This document shows positions 1-10,477 of a DNA stretch of 64,000 bases, piece after piece. Each line of letters opens with the position of its first letter. Positions within the stretch are counted from its first letter, which is position 1. The stretch is from Dermacentor variabilis. Its lineage: Eukaryota; Arthropoda; Arachnida; Ixodida; Ixodidae. The notes under the pieces were generated by a model. That model ran no database searches. It was given only the letters and a program-made list of their open reading frames with translations, and was not told the DNA's origin. The translations under genes were made by a program, and so were the position numbers. The stretch spans positions 205,306,217-205,370,216 of the forward strand of contig NC_134568.1 in the NCBI RefSeq assembly GCF_050947875.1. The letters are read 5' to 3'.

Positions 1-1000
1 ACCTCCACCAATTTGTTGCGTTGCAGAAGTCACAAATAAAGTATATTTACAATATCTACAAGAGAGACAACGATGCATAAACAAGATGGCTGTCGAGACC
101 GATTCCACCTCTACACGTCAAATCTGGCTGGCGCCATTCTTGGTTGCGCCGTATCAATATTATTAGCAAAAGCGGCGCGTAAACGCCAAATAATAATTAA
201 GAACAAAATATTCGTGAATTCAGTTCCTGTTCCTTTTACTTGTTCAACAATCTGAAGTGTAGAATTTTCAGCCATCAGTACAGTACATTAATTTGGCAAA
301 TACATACTTCAACTCATGAATAATTTCAACTTCTCTCTCGTCCATTTCTAGCATGCTAATCATCATCGGGAGGAATGCATCTCCTGTGCAAAAAATAACG
401 GCCCGTATTTTTCGTACGTAATAGTTGTGCGCGATTAGCCATCACCACGGCGATCGTGTCGTTGTCCTGCCGATCGCTATCACGAGTAGCAAGTGGATGC
501 ACGCCGACCAAATCGTAAGAGAAGTATTGTGAATGATAAGGGCTCACATGTTTATTCTCGGGCTATGACACACGCCGTACTGGTTGCCTGCGCTTTGATA
601 ATACGCGCTGAAGGTTCTTTAACGCACACACAAAGCTTGGCGCACGAGTATTTTCGCATTCTGCCACCTTCGGAATTCGCTGCCGCCACCGAAAATCGAG
701 CTATCGACGTCGCGCTGAGCAGCCCAACGCCATGAGCCACCGTGCCAGGTATCGCTACTCAGAATACACCACTGAACTTAGGGGCACAATTTTCGAACCA
801 GATATCTCAGAAGTGGTGCTGGTATCGGGAGGCCTAGCGGATGGAAAATATTTCTGCACTGGCTCGCTGCTTCAATCCCGCAATTACAATGTGAAGCCTA
901 AGCTTATCAATTAAATTTTGATTAGTCAGATTTTGTTCAATGTGCAATTACGTTTCGCTATTTGTCGCACGAATTCGTCAACGTGCATTTTGAAGCAATC
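1..1000. other. No recognisable gene
   Basis: No frame on either strand here exceeds about 80 codons or resembles a protein family I know. The sequence is of ordinary composition and shows no microsatellite, LTR or cloverleaf. It may be unique intergenic DNA or an unrecognised old repeat. Confidence 0.5.
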
Positions 1001-1039
1001 CGGCCGAAGAGGCCACATTGTACCATGTGCATAAAGGCA

Positions 1040-1215
1040 GATAACGTTCACTTATGGCCTCTACTTGTGGTGGTGGCTGAAGAGTTCTGCTGCTGAGCAC
1101 GAGGTCACAGGTTCGATTCCAGGCCGTGGTGGCCGCATTCCAATGGGAGCGGAATGCAAAGACGCTCGTGCATCGTGCTTTGGGCCTACTATTAAGAAAC
1201 ACCGCTGGTCGAAAT
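1040..1215 (+). repeat. tRNA-derived SINE (tick Ruka-type)
   Basis: This is a degraded short interspersed element whose head derives from a tRNA. A near-consensus RNA polymerase III B box (GGTTCGATTCC) lies at about 1111-1121, preceded by the segment ending in GAGCACGAGGTC. The body holds a GCATTCCAATGGGAGCGGAATGC-like stem and the block ending GGTCGAAATTATTT, which recurs in the better preserved copy at 6656-6860. The A box is worn, so transcription is unlikely. A SINE has no protein of its own and would depend on LINE machinery. The name Ruka (described from Rhipicephalus) is from memory; membership in a tick tRNA-SINE family is the firmer claim. Confidence 0.7.
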
Positions 1216-1292
1216 TATTTTTTTCACTGCGGGCGTCACTTGTAACCCACTGTGCTGTGTCGGGACGCTAAGACTCACAATATAGTTCAGTT

Positions 1293-2860
1293 ATACAGTA
1301 CCAGTGGCACCCACGACGACAATGGAAGAGAAAATAGTCTAGAGGAATTTGAAATCCCAAAGGTAACGCCGGAAGAAGTAAAGCCTTGGGAGATATGCAA
1401 AGGGGGAAGGCAGCTGGGGAGGATCAGGTAACAGCAGATTTGTTGAAGGATGGTGGACAGATTGTTCTAGAGAAACTGGCAACCCTGTATACGCAATGCC
1501 TCATGACCTCGAGCGTACCGGAATCTTGGAAGAACGCTAACATAATCCTAATCCATAAGAAAGGGGACGCCAAAGACTTGAAAAATTATAGACCGATCAG
1601 CTTACTGTCCGTTGCCTACAAACTATTTACTAAGGTAATCGCAAATAGAATCAGGAACACCCTAGACATCTGTCAAGCAAAGGACCAGGCAGGATTCCGT
1701 AAAGGCTACTCAACAATAGATCATATTCACACTATCAATCAGGTGATAGAGAAATGTGCGGAATATAACCAACCCTTATATATAGCTTTCATTGATTACG
1801 AGAAAGCGTTTGATTCTGTCGAAACCTCAGCAGTCATGGAGGCATTACGGAATCAGGGTGTAGACGAGCCGTATGTAAAAATACTGAAAGATATATATAG
1901 CGGCTCCACAGCCACCGTAGTCCTCCATAAAGCAAGCAACAAAATCCCAATAAAGAAAGGCGTCAGGCAGGGAGATACGATATCTCCGATGCTATTCACA
2001 GCGTGTTTACAGGAGGTATTCAGAGACCTGGATTGGGAAGAATTGGGGATAAAAGTTAATGGAGAATACCTTAGTAACTTGCGATTCGCTGATGATATTG
2101 TCTTGCTTGGTAACTCAGGGGACCAATTGCAATGCATGCTCACTGACCTGGAGAGGCAAAGCAGAAGAGTGGGTCTAAAAATTAATCTGCAGAAAACTAA
2201 AGTAATGCTTAACAGTCTCGGAAGAGAACAGCAATTTACAATAGGCAGCGAGGCACTGGAAGTCGTAAGGGAATACATCTACTTAGGGCAGGTAGTGACG
2301 GCGGATCCGGATCAAGAGACGGAAATAATAAGAAGTATAAGAATGGGCTGGGGTGCGTTTGGCAGGCATTCTCAGATCATGAACAGCAGGTTGCCATTAT
2401 CCCTCAAGAGAAAGGTATATAACAGCTGTGTCTTACCAGTACTCACCTACGGGGCAGAAACCTGGAGGCTTACGAAAAGGGTTCTACTCAAATTGAGGAC
2501 GACGGAACGAGCTATGGAAAGAAGAATGATAGGTGTAACGTTAAGGGATAAGAAAAGAGCAGATTGGGTGAGGGAACAAACGCGAGTTAATGACATCTTA
2601 GTTGAAATCAAGAAAAAGAAATGGGCATAGGCAGGACATGTAATGAGGAGGGAAGATAACCGACGGTCATTAAGGGTTACGGACTGGATCCCAAGGGAAG
2701 GGAAGCGTAGCAGGGGGCGGCAGAAAGTTAGGTGGGCGGATGAGATTAAAACGTTTGCAGGCACGGCATGGCCACAATTAGTACACGACCGGGGTTGTTG
2801 GAGAAGTATGGGAGAGGCCTTTGCCCTGCAGTGGGCGTAACCAGGCTGATGATGATGATG
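1293..2860 (+). mobile_element. RTE-type non-LTR retrotransposon, 5'-truncated
   Basis: This copy of an RTE-clade LINE keeps the reverse transcriptase, the C-terminal region and the 3' end. The 3' end is a short GAT/TGA tandem tail (about 2846-2860), typical of RTE elements, which end in simple repeats rather than poly(A). An 11-base direct repeat with one mismatch (1282-1292 and 2861-2871) may be the target duplication. That would place the 5' truncation at 1293 and remove the apurinic-type endonuclease domain. Directly after the tail begins another RTE in the opposite orientation. Family assignment comes from the FADD box, the YEKAFDSVE motif and the late conserved REGKRSRGRQ motif. Confidence 0.85.
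1386..2840 (+). pseudogene. RTE reverse transcriptase, one internal stop
   Basis: The frame encodes an RTE reverse transcriptase of about 484 residues interrupted by one stop. RT motif A (FIDYEKAFDSVE) lies near residues 135-147, motif B (VRQGDTISPMLF) near 195-205, and the catalytic box RFADDIVLL near 235-243, so the active-site aspartates are kept. A TAG at 2628-2630 replaces the tryptophan expected in the conserved KWAWAGHVMR segment. The frame then continues to 2840 with the arginine-rich IPREGKRSRGRQ region. Upstream of 1386 the similarity carries on in another frame (EEVK before LGDM), which indicates a one-base deletion there. The listed start is therefore simply the first in-frame start codon and not the native N-terminus. 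Confidence 0.8.
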
Positions 2861-3086
2861 ATAATTCAGTTCGTCATCATCAGCCTATTTTATGTCCACT
2901 ACAGGACGAGGGCCTCTCCCTGAGATATCCAATTACCCCTGTCCTGGGGCAACCGGACTCAACTAGCGCCTGCGAATTTCTTAATTTCATCACCCAACCT
3001 AGTCTTCTGCCGTCCTCGACTGCGCTTCCCTTCTCTTGGCACCCATTCTGCAAGTCTAATGGTCTACCGGTTATATAACCTACGCA

Positions 3087-3513
3087 TTACATGACTTGCC
3101 CAGCTCCATTCCTTTCTCTTAGTGTCAAATAGAAATCGGCTATCCCCGTGTGCTCTCTGATCCACACCGCTCTCTTCCTGTCTCTTAATGTTACGCCTAA
3201 CATTCTTCGTTTCATCGTTAATTGCGCGGTCCTTACTTGTTCCCGAGCTTTTCTGTCAGTCTCCAAGTTTCTACCCCATATGTCAGCACCGGTAGAATGC
3301 ACTGATTGTACGCCTTTCTTATTAATGATAATGGTAAGCTTCCAGTCAGGATCTGACAATGTCTGCCGTATGCGCTCCAACCAATTTTTATTCTTCTGTA
3401 AATTTCCTTCTCATAATCAGGGTCCCCTGTGAGTAATCGCCCTATCTAAACGTATTCCTTCACAGATTCTAGAGGCTGAGTGGCGATCCTGAACTCGTGT
3501 TCCCTTGCCAATC
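3087..3513 (-). pseudogene. RTE reverse transcriptase C-terminal part
   Basis: Read on the minus strand, this stretch encodes the thumb and connection region of an RTE polymerase. It includes a WSAYGRH-like motif, a VLTYG motif and the conserved ARKRMLGVTLRDRKR-type segment that matches the + copy at 2500-2560. Frames shift at least twice. It is separated from its own RT core by the Penelope insertion. No function is expected. Confidence 0.75.
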
Positions 3514-3526
3514 TATTGATTATTAT
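3514..3526. repeat. Left target duplication of Penelope-like element
   Basis: The 13 bases TATTGATTATTAT match 5846-5858 (TATTGATCATTAT) with one mismatch. On the minus strand both correspond to the same RTE codons (K-I-M-I-N), so this is a target duplication and not chance similarity. Confidence 0.75.
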
Positions 3527-3561
3527 AGGGAGAGTGCGTTGGGAGGCTAGAATTGGTAAGA

Positions 3562-3634
3562 AATATTTTTTGTGAACTTAAACTGCGCTAGGACCGAGAC
3601 ACCGAGGTATAAGAAGACAGGACGAACGCAGACT
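3562..3634. repeat. Left inverted repeat arm of Penelope element
   Basis: This 73-base arm is complementary to 5776-5846 with few mismatches. The arms start with AATATTTTTTGTGAACTT in both orientations. The 35 bases between the target duplication and the arm (3527-3561) have no partner. Confidence 0.8.
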
Positions 3635-3757
3635 AAAAACTCGTTCATTAAAATCACAGAAAGCTACCTCTTCGAACCATGCGCATGGCCAAGCCAGATC
3701 ACAGGTGCCAGTAATTCGTCTGGATGACACGGTTATACCCCAAAGGTTCAACAAGTT

Positions 3758-5665
3758 TTGAGCAGGGGACCGAAGTACAGTGCTGAAGCTCCGACCAGTA
3801 AGCATGAACTTCTGGCAACAGCGCATAGGATTACAGAAAAAGTGAAAACTGAGGAGAATGAGCGTTGCCATCTCGAAAGTGTCGACACCGTGCGGAACAG
3901 CTACAAGAATAAGGACGACACCCGCATGATACGAAGAGTAGCAGAATCGATAAAGGACTCCGGGCACGCACTAATGCTGGCTGATAAGGACAGAGGCTTT
4001 ATGGTCATGCCCCAAAAGCTTTTTAATGACAAGGCCATGACAGCGGTTATGAAGAATTTTCAGATCACAGATGAAAAACCCACGAGGGTAAAGAGTAAGG
4101 CTGTAGCCTTGCTGAAAGATTTGAAGCTCGACTGCGTCAAGAGGGAGGTGAAGAACAACAAGGTTAAGCACTCACTGTGTTCTTCAGTGCAAAGAGCCAC
4201 AAGGTGGAATGTACCTTCAGAGGCATTGTTACGGAATGCGGAACATGGTAGGCTACAGTCAGACGGTATCTGCAAACTCAGCTCAAGTTGCTGGCACATG
4301 AAGACTCATACAAGATTGCTGGATCACTCAGACTAGCGGAACTACTCTAAGATGACCTGTCAAGTGCGAACTCGGGCTTTTCGGTTGACATCGAGGAGCT
4401 ATTATGCTCGGTTCCCAACGAGGACCTGTTCCAGGTGGTTCGCGATTGCACTGAACGTTCGGGAGTGATAGCGTTCCAAAATGCGACTTGTGTCTCCGTA
4501 AGGGAGTTCCTAAAGTTGTTGGAAGTGCACATCACCTCAACCATCGTGAGGTTTCACGATAACCTTCATGTACAAAAACAAGTTATACGTATTGGAATAA
4601 GTGTTGCACCGGTACTTAGATCTTTTTTAGCCAAATTAGATTGCTTGTTGTCGCGGGTGCTTACTGACGACCGCATAGCTCGTGTCTTTAGATATGTGGA
4701 CGACTTTTTAATCCTGTTAAATAATAACTCTTACGATGACCTTGGAGAGATAGCGAAATACATTCTTCAGTCCTTCAAATCCACAGCCACCAAGTTGAAC
4801 TTTACCTTTGAATTGCACGAGAATACTTTAGTTTGCTGTTTTTAGACATAAGGCTGTTCTTTGATGACAAGGACCCCCTATGTTGGTCGTACTCACCTCG
4901 TTCAAATAAGGCACTTTTGGCGTTCGATTCATGCCACTCAAAGCTGGTAAAAGCGGCATTGCGGTGTCATGTTTGAGGTCATCTCCTGCCAAGTCATGTC
5001 ACCATAAGGTCCAAGCTAGTTTTTCCTCCTCGGTGAAACGTCTCCGTAATACAGGTTCCCAGCAGGCCCTGCTCTAGGCTAAAGCTGAGTCGCTGTTGAA
5101 AGCCATATGCCACCATACCACCGACACTGAGGTTGAGTTAGGAAACAAGAAAGAAAGGCGAAAGTTTGAAGTAATGCCATATGTCCATAAGGTTTCGCAT
5201 GGGATGAAGCGGGTGGCCCGAAAATTCGGTGTTGATGTGTTTTCAGCGCCCTGCAACTTGTCGCGTTTATGCACCCTTTCTAACCTAGATAAACCTAAGA
5301 GTGATGGTTGTGACATAAAACACAGACGCACGTATGTACCATGTAGAACAGAGGTGGTGTACAAGTTTCCGCTAACCTGTGGAATGTTCTATGTGGGGCA
5401 AACTGGAAGATGTATTAACAATGATTTAAACATTTAAAACAACAACTCATTAAAAGATGGCAGCAGAAAGCACCTACCAGTTCACTGTAGGTCATGTGCT
5501 AAGAAGTGCAAGCCAATTTTTGATTAAACGAAGGTGCTAGAGCAAGCAAAGGGCCAAAGGGCACGTGAAACCTAGGAAGCTTCATTGATAGCAAGACATG
5601 GCCCAGATAGGTGTGTCAGCGAACCGTCAGTGTATCTTTTCAAGAAAGAGCCTGATTTTTTGGGG
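3758..5665 (+). pseudogene. Penelope reverse transcriptase plus GIY-YIG endonuclease
   Basis: Three successive frames give the PLE polyprotein in order. Frame 3758-4336 holds the N-terminal region with the FMVMPQ and KNFQ motifs and a later KPTRVKSKA segment. Frame 4435-4845 holds the RT core, with QNAT and a GI-SVAPVL region and the catalytic FRYVDDFLILL. Frame 5096-5437 holds the GIY-YIG nuclease, recognisable from VYKFPLTCGMFYVGQTGRC. Similarity to the PLE tail (CVSEPS, then a phenylalanine-rich end) continues to about 5665. A cysteine-histidine cluster precedes the nuclease, as in PLE endonucleases that bind zinc. Frameshifts near 4200 and 4340 and after 4845, and an early stop after 5437, make it non-functional. 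Confidence 0.8.
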
Positions 5666-5775
5666 TAGATGGGAACTTGGCGAAGGAGTGTACCACGTTC
5701 ACGCGCTTGTGATCTGGCTTGGGCATGCCCATAATTCGAAGAGGCAGCGTTCTGTGATTTCAATAAATCAGTTGT

Positions 5776-5846
5776 GAGTCTACGTTCGTCCTGTCTTCTT
5801 CTACCTTGGTGTCTCGTCCCTAGCGCACTTTAAGTTCACAAAAAAT
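5776..5846. repeat. Right inverted repeat arm of Penelope element
   Basis: This is the partner of the arm at 3562-3634. An AATAAA signal lies just inside it (about 5760-5766) and could serve polyadenylation of the element's transcript. Confidence 0.75.
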
Positions 5847-5858
5847 ATTGATCATTAT

Positions 5859-6650
5859 CTTTGTTTTCTGCATATTAATCTTCAACCCCACTTTTACACT
5901 CTCTTTGTTAACGTCCTCAATCATTTGTTGTAACTCGTCCCCAGTGTTGTTTGACAAGACAATGTCATCTGCAAACAGAAGGTTGCTGAGATATTCGTCG
6001 TTGATCCTTGCGCCTAAGCCTTCCCCAGTTTAAAAGCCTGAATACTTCTTCCAAGCATGTGGCGAATAGAATTGGAGAGAGTGTATCTCCTAGTCGGACC
6101 CCTTTCTTTATAGCTATCTTCCTACTTTTCTTGTGTAGAATTAAGGTAGCTGTGGAATCTCTGTAGATATTTTCCAAGATATTTACATAAGCCTCCTGCA
6201 CTTCTTGACTACGTAATGTCTCTATGACTGCTCGTATCTCTACTGAATCAAAGGCCTTTTCGTAATCTATCAAAGCCAAATAGAGAGGCTGATTGTGCTC
6301 TGCGGATTTCTCGATTACCTGATTGAAGACATGGATGTGCCAAATTGTAGAGTATCTCTTCCTGCAGCCAGCCTGTTGTCTTGGTTGACTGAAGCGTTTC
6401 CCTTATTCTATTGTAAATTATCTTGGTGAATATTTTATACAATACTGGAAGTAAGTTAATAGGCCTATAATTCTTCAAACCTTTAACCTCTCCGTTTTTG
6501 TGGATTAGTATAAAGTTGGCATTCTTCCAGTTCTCCGGGACCCTTTCAGTCATGAGACATTTCGTATAAAGGGCCGCAAGTTTATCAAGCATGATGACTA
6601 CTCCATCTTTGATTAAATTGACTGTTATTCCATCTTCTTCCGCCGCTTTT
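5859..6650 (-). pseudogene. RTE reverse transcriptase core
   Basis: On the minus strand this encodes the RTE fingers and palm. Visible motifs are ENWKNANFILIHKNGE, then LKNYRPINLLPVLYKIFTK, motif A (LIDYEKAFDSVE) and a motif B variant (VRLGDTLSPILF, with leucine where glutamine is usual). Two frames (6248-6592 and 5965-6279) overlap through a frameshift in the segment equivalent to QAGFRKGYST. The catalytic FADD region around 5970-5990 is damaged. It continues at 3513 beyond the Penelope insert. Confidence 0.8.
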
Positions 6651-6655
6651 CCTCG

Positions 6656-6860
6656 TTTTGGACGAGGTCGCGGGACCGAATCCCGGCCAAGGCGGCCACA
6701 TTTGTATGGGGGCGAAATGCAAGAACACCCATGTACTTAGATTTAGGCGCACGTTAAAGAACCCCAGGTGGTCGAAATTTCCGGAGTCCTCCACTAAGGC
6801 GTGCCTCATAAGCAGAAAGTGGTTTTGGCACGTAAAACCTCATAATTGAATTTTAATTTT
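6656..6860 (+). repeat. tRNA-derived SINE (tick Ruka-type), 5'-truncated
   Basis: This copy starts inside the tRNA head, just before GACGAGGTCGCGGG, and keeps the B-box region (GGACCGAATCC). It then carries the full body: GGGGGCGAAATGC, a TTAGATTTAGG block, GCACGTTAAAGAACCCCAGG, a TGCCTCATAA block and a GTGGTTTTGGCACGTAAAACC terminus. It ends in a TTTTAATTTTT tail. The A box is missing. It abuts the 5' break of the RTE at about 6655. The body matches the copy at 1040-1215 and is of a kind I know from tick genomes. Confidence 0.8.
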
Positions 6861-7410
6861 TTTCCCGTTTCATGTGTTGCAACTTCATGGCTAGTTATAG
6901 AAGGAGCCTCTGTTATTATGTTCCAAATTAAACGGACAAAATGCCAAGAAAATGTACTTGTGACAGCGTGGTAGTGCTCGCTGTTTTATTTTTCTTGTGT
7001 ACATTTTCGGTGAGGTACTACGCTTGCTGTAACCAAAATATCAACAACAACCTTCCGTCAATGTTGGAAGACAGATGAATATCGGTGAGAACGAGTGCTA
7101 AGCAACGCAGGTAAGGCAGAAGACAAGAAAAGTAAGTGGCGGATTTGAAAACTCTGGATATAGAAGTGCATCATACAGTTTGCGTGTGTTCATGGCACAG
7201 TTCCTTGATTCTCTTAAATAAAAAGTAACTTGGGCGGATACAATATAAGGATTGCTGTCACTCGATTTTATCCTGTCTTATCGTCAACCGCCCACGACTT
7301 GCCGATCCTGGCGATAACGAAGGCACAGCATAGCTCGGACCACTGACGAAGCGTGAAAAGGAAAAGAATTAGCGAAAAAATCGCAGGATTCCTAAGCACT
7401 TCTTATGAGC
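6861..7410. other. No recognisable gene
   Basis: No frame with domain similarity is visible, and no LTR or inverted repeat was found. Composition is ordinary. The right edge is set by the 3' end of the antisense LINE that follows. Confidence 0.5.
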
Positions 7411-7414
7411 TGTG

Positions 7415-10050
7415 AATGCAAAAACACTAATTTCCTTTATTTATTTCGTACTGCCAGCCTGTTTTAGAGGCCATAGGCAGGAGTGGGATATACATAAAGG
7501 GTTTAACAACCTAACAACATGTGAAACACAAGAAAACAAAAAGAAAAAGAGGTGGAAACAACCAAAGCGTCATCTCGTTACAATGAAAAAAAAGAAAAAA
7601 ACAACAATAAAAAAGGAAGAAGGAAAGGAATGAATATATAAAAAAATTTCGCAATACAGCACATGTTTACACAATGGCTTATGCACACAAAAATAAGGGT
7701 GACCTTAACATGATATGATCTATGTCACATAGTACATGAAATAGAACTGAGATCGTGGTAAACGTTTCGGGTCATAGATTAATGAGAGCGTGCACAAAGG
7801 ATGATAGCGTTGAGCTTTGAAGAACGTTTTCAGGCAGGGCGTTCATGGTTCGGGGAAAAACGACTGCTTAAATAAAGTGGTATAGTGCGAATACTCGTCT
7901 AACCTGAATGAATGTGATGAACTCGTTGGGCGCCGGCTACAAGGTGTAATATACAATTTTTATCTAGTTTTACATGCTCCCGATGAATACAACATTTTGA
8001 GCCTCTCTCGATATCGCCTTACCTCTAGGGTTTCCAGGTTCGCCTCCTGTGAAAGAGAGCTAACTGATGTATGACGGCGGTAGGAAATAAAAATAAACAT
8101 GACTGATTTCCGCTGTATCATTTCAATAATATTTATGCTTGCTTGGGTGTAAGGGTCCAACACAGGAGTAGCGTACTCTAACAATGGTCTGATGAAAGTC
8201 TTGTAAGCTAATAATTTTATATTCCTTGCAGATTTAGCCAAGGCTCTCCTCAGGTATCTGAGCTTCTTCATGGCTTTTTTTTAATGTGAGCTACATGGCT
8301 ATTCCACCTAAGGTCCGAAGTAATTACTAAACCAAGGTATTTATATTCTGTAACATAGGATAAGTTATCGCCATTAATGCTGTATACAAAGGGTAACGGT
8401 TTCTTTTTGCGTGTAATGATAATTGATACTGTTTTTCTTAGGTTAATGCTCATTTGCCACTCTAAGCAGCATGTCGCTATTGCTGATAAAGATGAATTTA
8501 GGATCGTCTGATCGGCCTCGCTGTCAATTTCATGATAAAGTACGCAGTCATCTGCAAACAGCCGAATTTTAACTGGTATGTTATTCCCCCCCCCCTACTA
8601 TATCATTGATAAAACCTAGAAAGAACAGAGGGCCCAAGACTGATCCCTGTGGGATTCCAGATTGCACATCGGAAAAGTCTGATTTCGCATCATCAACAAT
8701 GACTGTCTGTCGCCTACTCGTAAGATACGCCTCAATCCAGTGAAGTAGTTGGTCATATTTAAGAATAGGTTTTAACTTTGATAACAACTTTTAGTGCAAC
8801 ACACGGTCGAAGGCTTTCTCAAAATCTAAGATTACCATGTCAATTTGGCTTTGACCGTCTAGTGCTGCCGCGATTTCATGCACTGTTTCTAATAGTTGTG
8901 TTGCAGTGGATTTACCACGACGGAAGCCGTGTTGTCGCGCGTCGCAGAGACCATAACTTTCAATGAAGACCGAGATGTGCTTAAATATTATGTGTTCTAT
9001 CAGTTTTGATGAAGTACAAAGTAGGGAGATAGGACGGTAAGAGGAGAGCAATGAACGGTCGTCTGATTTAGGGATGGGAATTATTTTTGCATGGTTTCCA
9101 ATCCCGTGGGATTTCTGCACAGGAAAGTGATTTATTATAAATAACGCAAAGATATTTGGCGCACCATTCGGCGTATCTCACCAAAAAAGCATTAGGTATT
9201 TCGTCGACGCCTGGCAACTTCTTTATATCAAAGTCAAGAAGCAAGGACAGTACACCTGCTTCGTTTACGTCGAGATCCCCGATGGGTGGAATATCATTTA
9301 AAACAGCTATGTGCGGTGTCTTTCCATCATCGCTCGTGAACACAGAGCAAAAGTACTCGTTAAGTGCATTTGCAATTTTCAGTTTATCTGTCAGTACGAA
9401 ACTATCCATACAAATATCGGACACGTGGGATTTTTTCGGCGATAAGTACCACCAGAACTTATTCGGGGATGACAGAAGAAAGTTTTTTTAAAACAACATT
9501 TTGATAATGGTCTTTAGCTTTCGAAATACCAGTTTTAAGCTTTAGACGCAGGTTGGTTAGCTTTTCGACCTCTATAGCCTTTGAGGGTCGTGCTTTATGT
9601 TGCTTTCTTACTTGCTTTAGTTTTCGCCCAGGTCGTACGAGGTCTCTTGTCATCCACGGATTCGTTTCCCATACAACTTCCCGCTTTTTGGGCACAAAAG
9701 TGTCGATATAATTGTGAACAAGTTTTTTAAAGAAACACCATAAATTGTCCACGGACACATCGTGAGATTCTGAAAAAGATGCAAATTCAGAAAATTTATT
9801 GTCTAAGGCATCAAGTATGTCAACATTACATGCGCGCGAGAAGTCAGGAATAGATTACTGGTTTTTAGAGGCTTTTACTCTAAAATTTAGCTCTAGTGTA
9901 AGGCATATCATTCTATGATTCGAAATTCCCTGAAATATGTCGACACTCAGATTACGATTGAGGACTTGGTCGTTTACAAGAAGTAGATCTAATGTGTTTT
10001 GTGCGCGAGTCGGTTGCTTTACCAGTTGAGTCAAAGCATGAAAAAGAACG
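7415..10050 (-). mobile_element. CR1/L2-like LINE, 5'-truncated
   Basis: This antisense non-LTR element keeps the end of an endonuclease domain, the linker, the reverse transcriptase and a roughly 540-base 3' UTR. Read on the minus strand the 3' terminus carries AATAAATAAAGGAAA at about 7427-7440. The protein style (GIPQGSVLGPLFF and a YKYLGLVITSDLRWNSHV segment, with no RNase H after RT) fits the CR1/L2/Jockey-like group and not RTE or I. The 5' side stops inside the endonuclease near 10050, where a different repeat begins. Several stops and frameshifts break it. Exact clade placement would need a tree. Confidence 0.8.
7960..10050 (-). pseudogene. CR1-like EN-RT polyprotein remnant
   Basis: In protein order on the minus strand: the endonuclease C-terminus (QLVKQPTR, LDLLLVND, then GISNHRMI, with asparagine in place of the usual aspartate of SDH) at about 9860-10040; a linker with a TNPWMTRD motif at 9459-9758; RT fingers (IIPIPKS, SYRPISLL, HGFRRGKST) at 8791-9120; motif A (VILDFEKAFD); motif B (GIPQGSVLGPLFF) near 8625-8665; and the thumb (KYLGLVIT, RPLLEYATPV) at 7960-8453. 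The region after GFINDI, where the catalytic box belongs (about 8540-8590), contains a run of C and is disrupted. At least five frame changes make it a pseudogene. Confidence 0.75.
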
Positions 10051-10477
10051 ATGTCGGTTGAAGGCTCAGCTGCCGCGCACTGTCCAACTGAACGCCGCTT
10101 AGCGGTCCTTCGAGTCATGAACTGCTCGCGGGCAAGCGAGCGCCTTGAGTCGCTTGGAGCGTTTTCATTTGGCCTTACCGAGCCGCACTTAGAACACAGG
10201 CGGGAGCTTGTACGGACAGGGAACGGACAGATAACACAGGCTTCAGAGAGCGAGAGCGCGGGTGACGTGGCATCGCAGCGATGCCCTCTCTCCCTCACGC
10301 AACATTTGGCGCGCTGGCGCGGGCCAGCAGGTGTTCCTTGTCGCCCGCTCTGCTCCGTCGAAACGCGCTCATGATGTGGCGCCTTGGCCAATGGGAATTT
10401 ACTTGCCGTTACGCTTCTAAATGAGACGACAGACACCGGCTTTTTCGCTCAATGGGCCATTTCACGCTTTCGCGTCA
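10051..10477. repeat. Inverted-repeat DNA element family A, copy 1
   Basis: The interval shares long blocks with 13657-14227. Examples are the GTCCAA-TGAACGCCGCT start, the GGTGACGTGGC-TCGC block, a CCCGCTCTGCTCCGTCGA block, and the CCGGCTTTT-TCAATGGG-CATTT right end. No coding capacity is seen beyond chance frames in GC-rich sequence. Its left end is poorer than that of copy 2. It is probably a non-autonomous DNA transposon. Confidence 0.65.

Larger units (their letters stand above)
3527..5845 (+). mobile_element. Penelope-like element inside RTE
   Basis: This 2.3-kb Penelope-like element (PLE) encodes the standard PLE pair, a reverse transcriptase with a YVDD box and a C-terminal GIY-YIG endonuclease. 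It is bounded by long inverted repeats (3562-3634 and 5776-5846) and flanked by a 13-base target duplication. Terminal repeats in direct or inverted orientation are known for PLEs. The length is near that of the family's typical single ORF plus pLTR, so it may be close to full length. The coding region is broken into several frames. It interrupts an antisense RTE and is therefore younger than that RTE. Confidence 0.85.
2872..6655 (-). mobile_element. RTE retrotransposon, split by a Penelope insertion
   Basis: This antisense RTE copy runs tail to tail with the one at 1293-2860. Its 3' tail (CATCATCAGCC when read on +) begins within a base or two of that element's end. C-terminal coding lies at about 2930-3513 and RT coding at about 5859-6650, with a Penelope-like element between (3527-5845). 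Removing the insert restores continuous similarity from the KIMI motif to the RLARE motif. The 5' end is lost near 6655, where SINE sequence starts. Several frameshifts make it inactive. Orientation, domain order and the 13-base direct repeat at the two insert edges show that this was one element. Confidence 0.85.
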
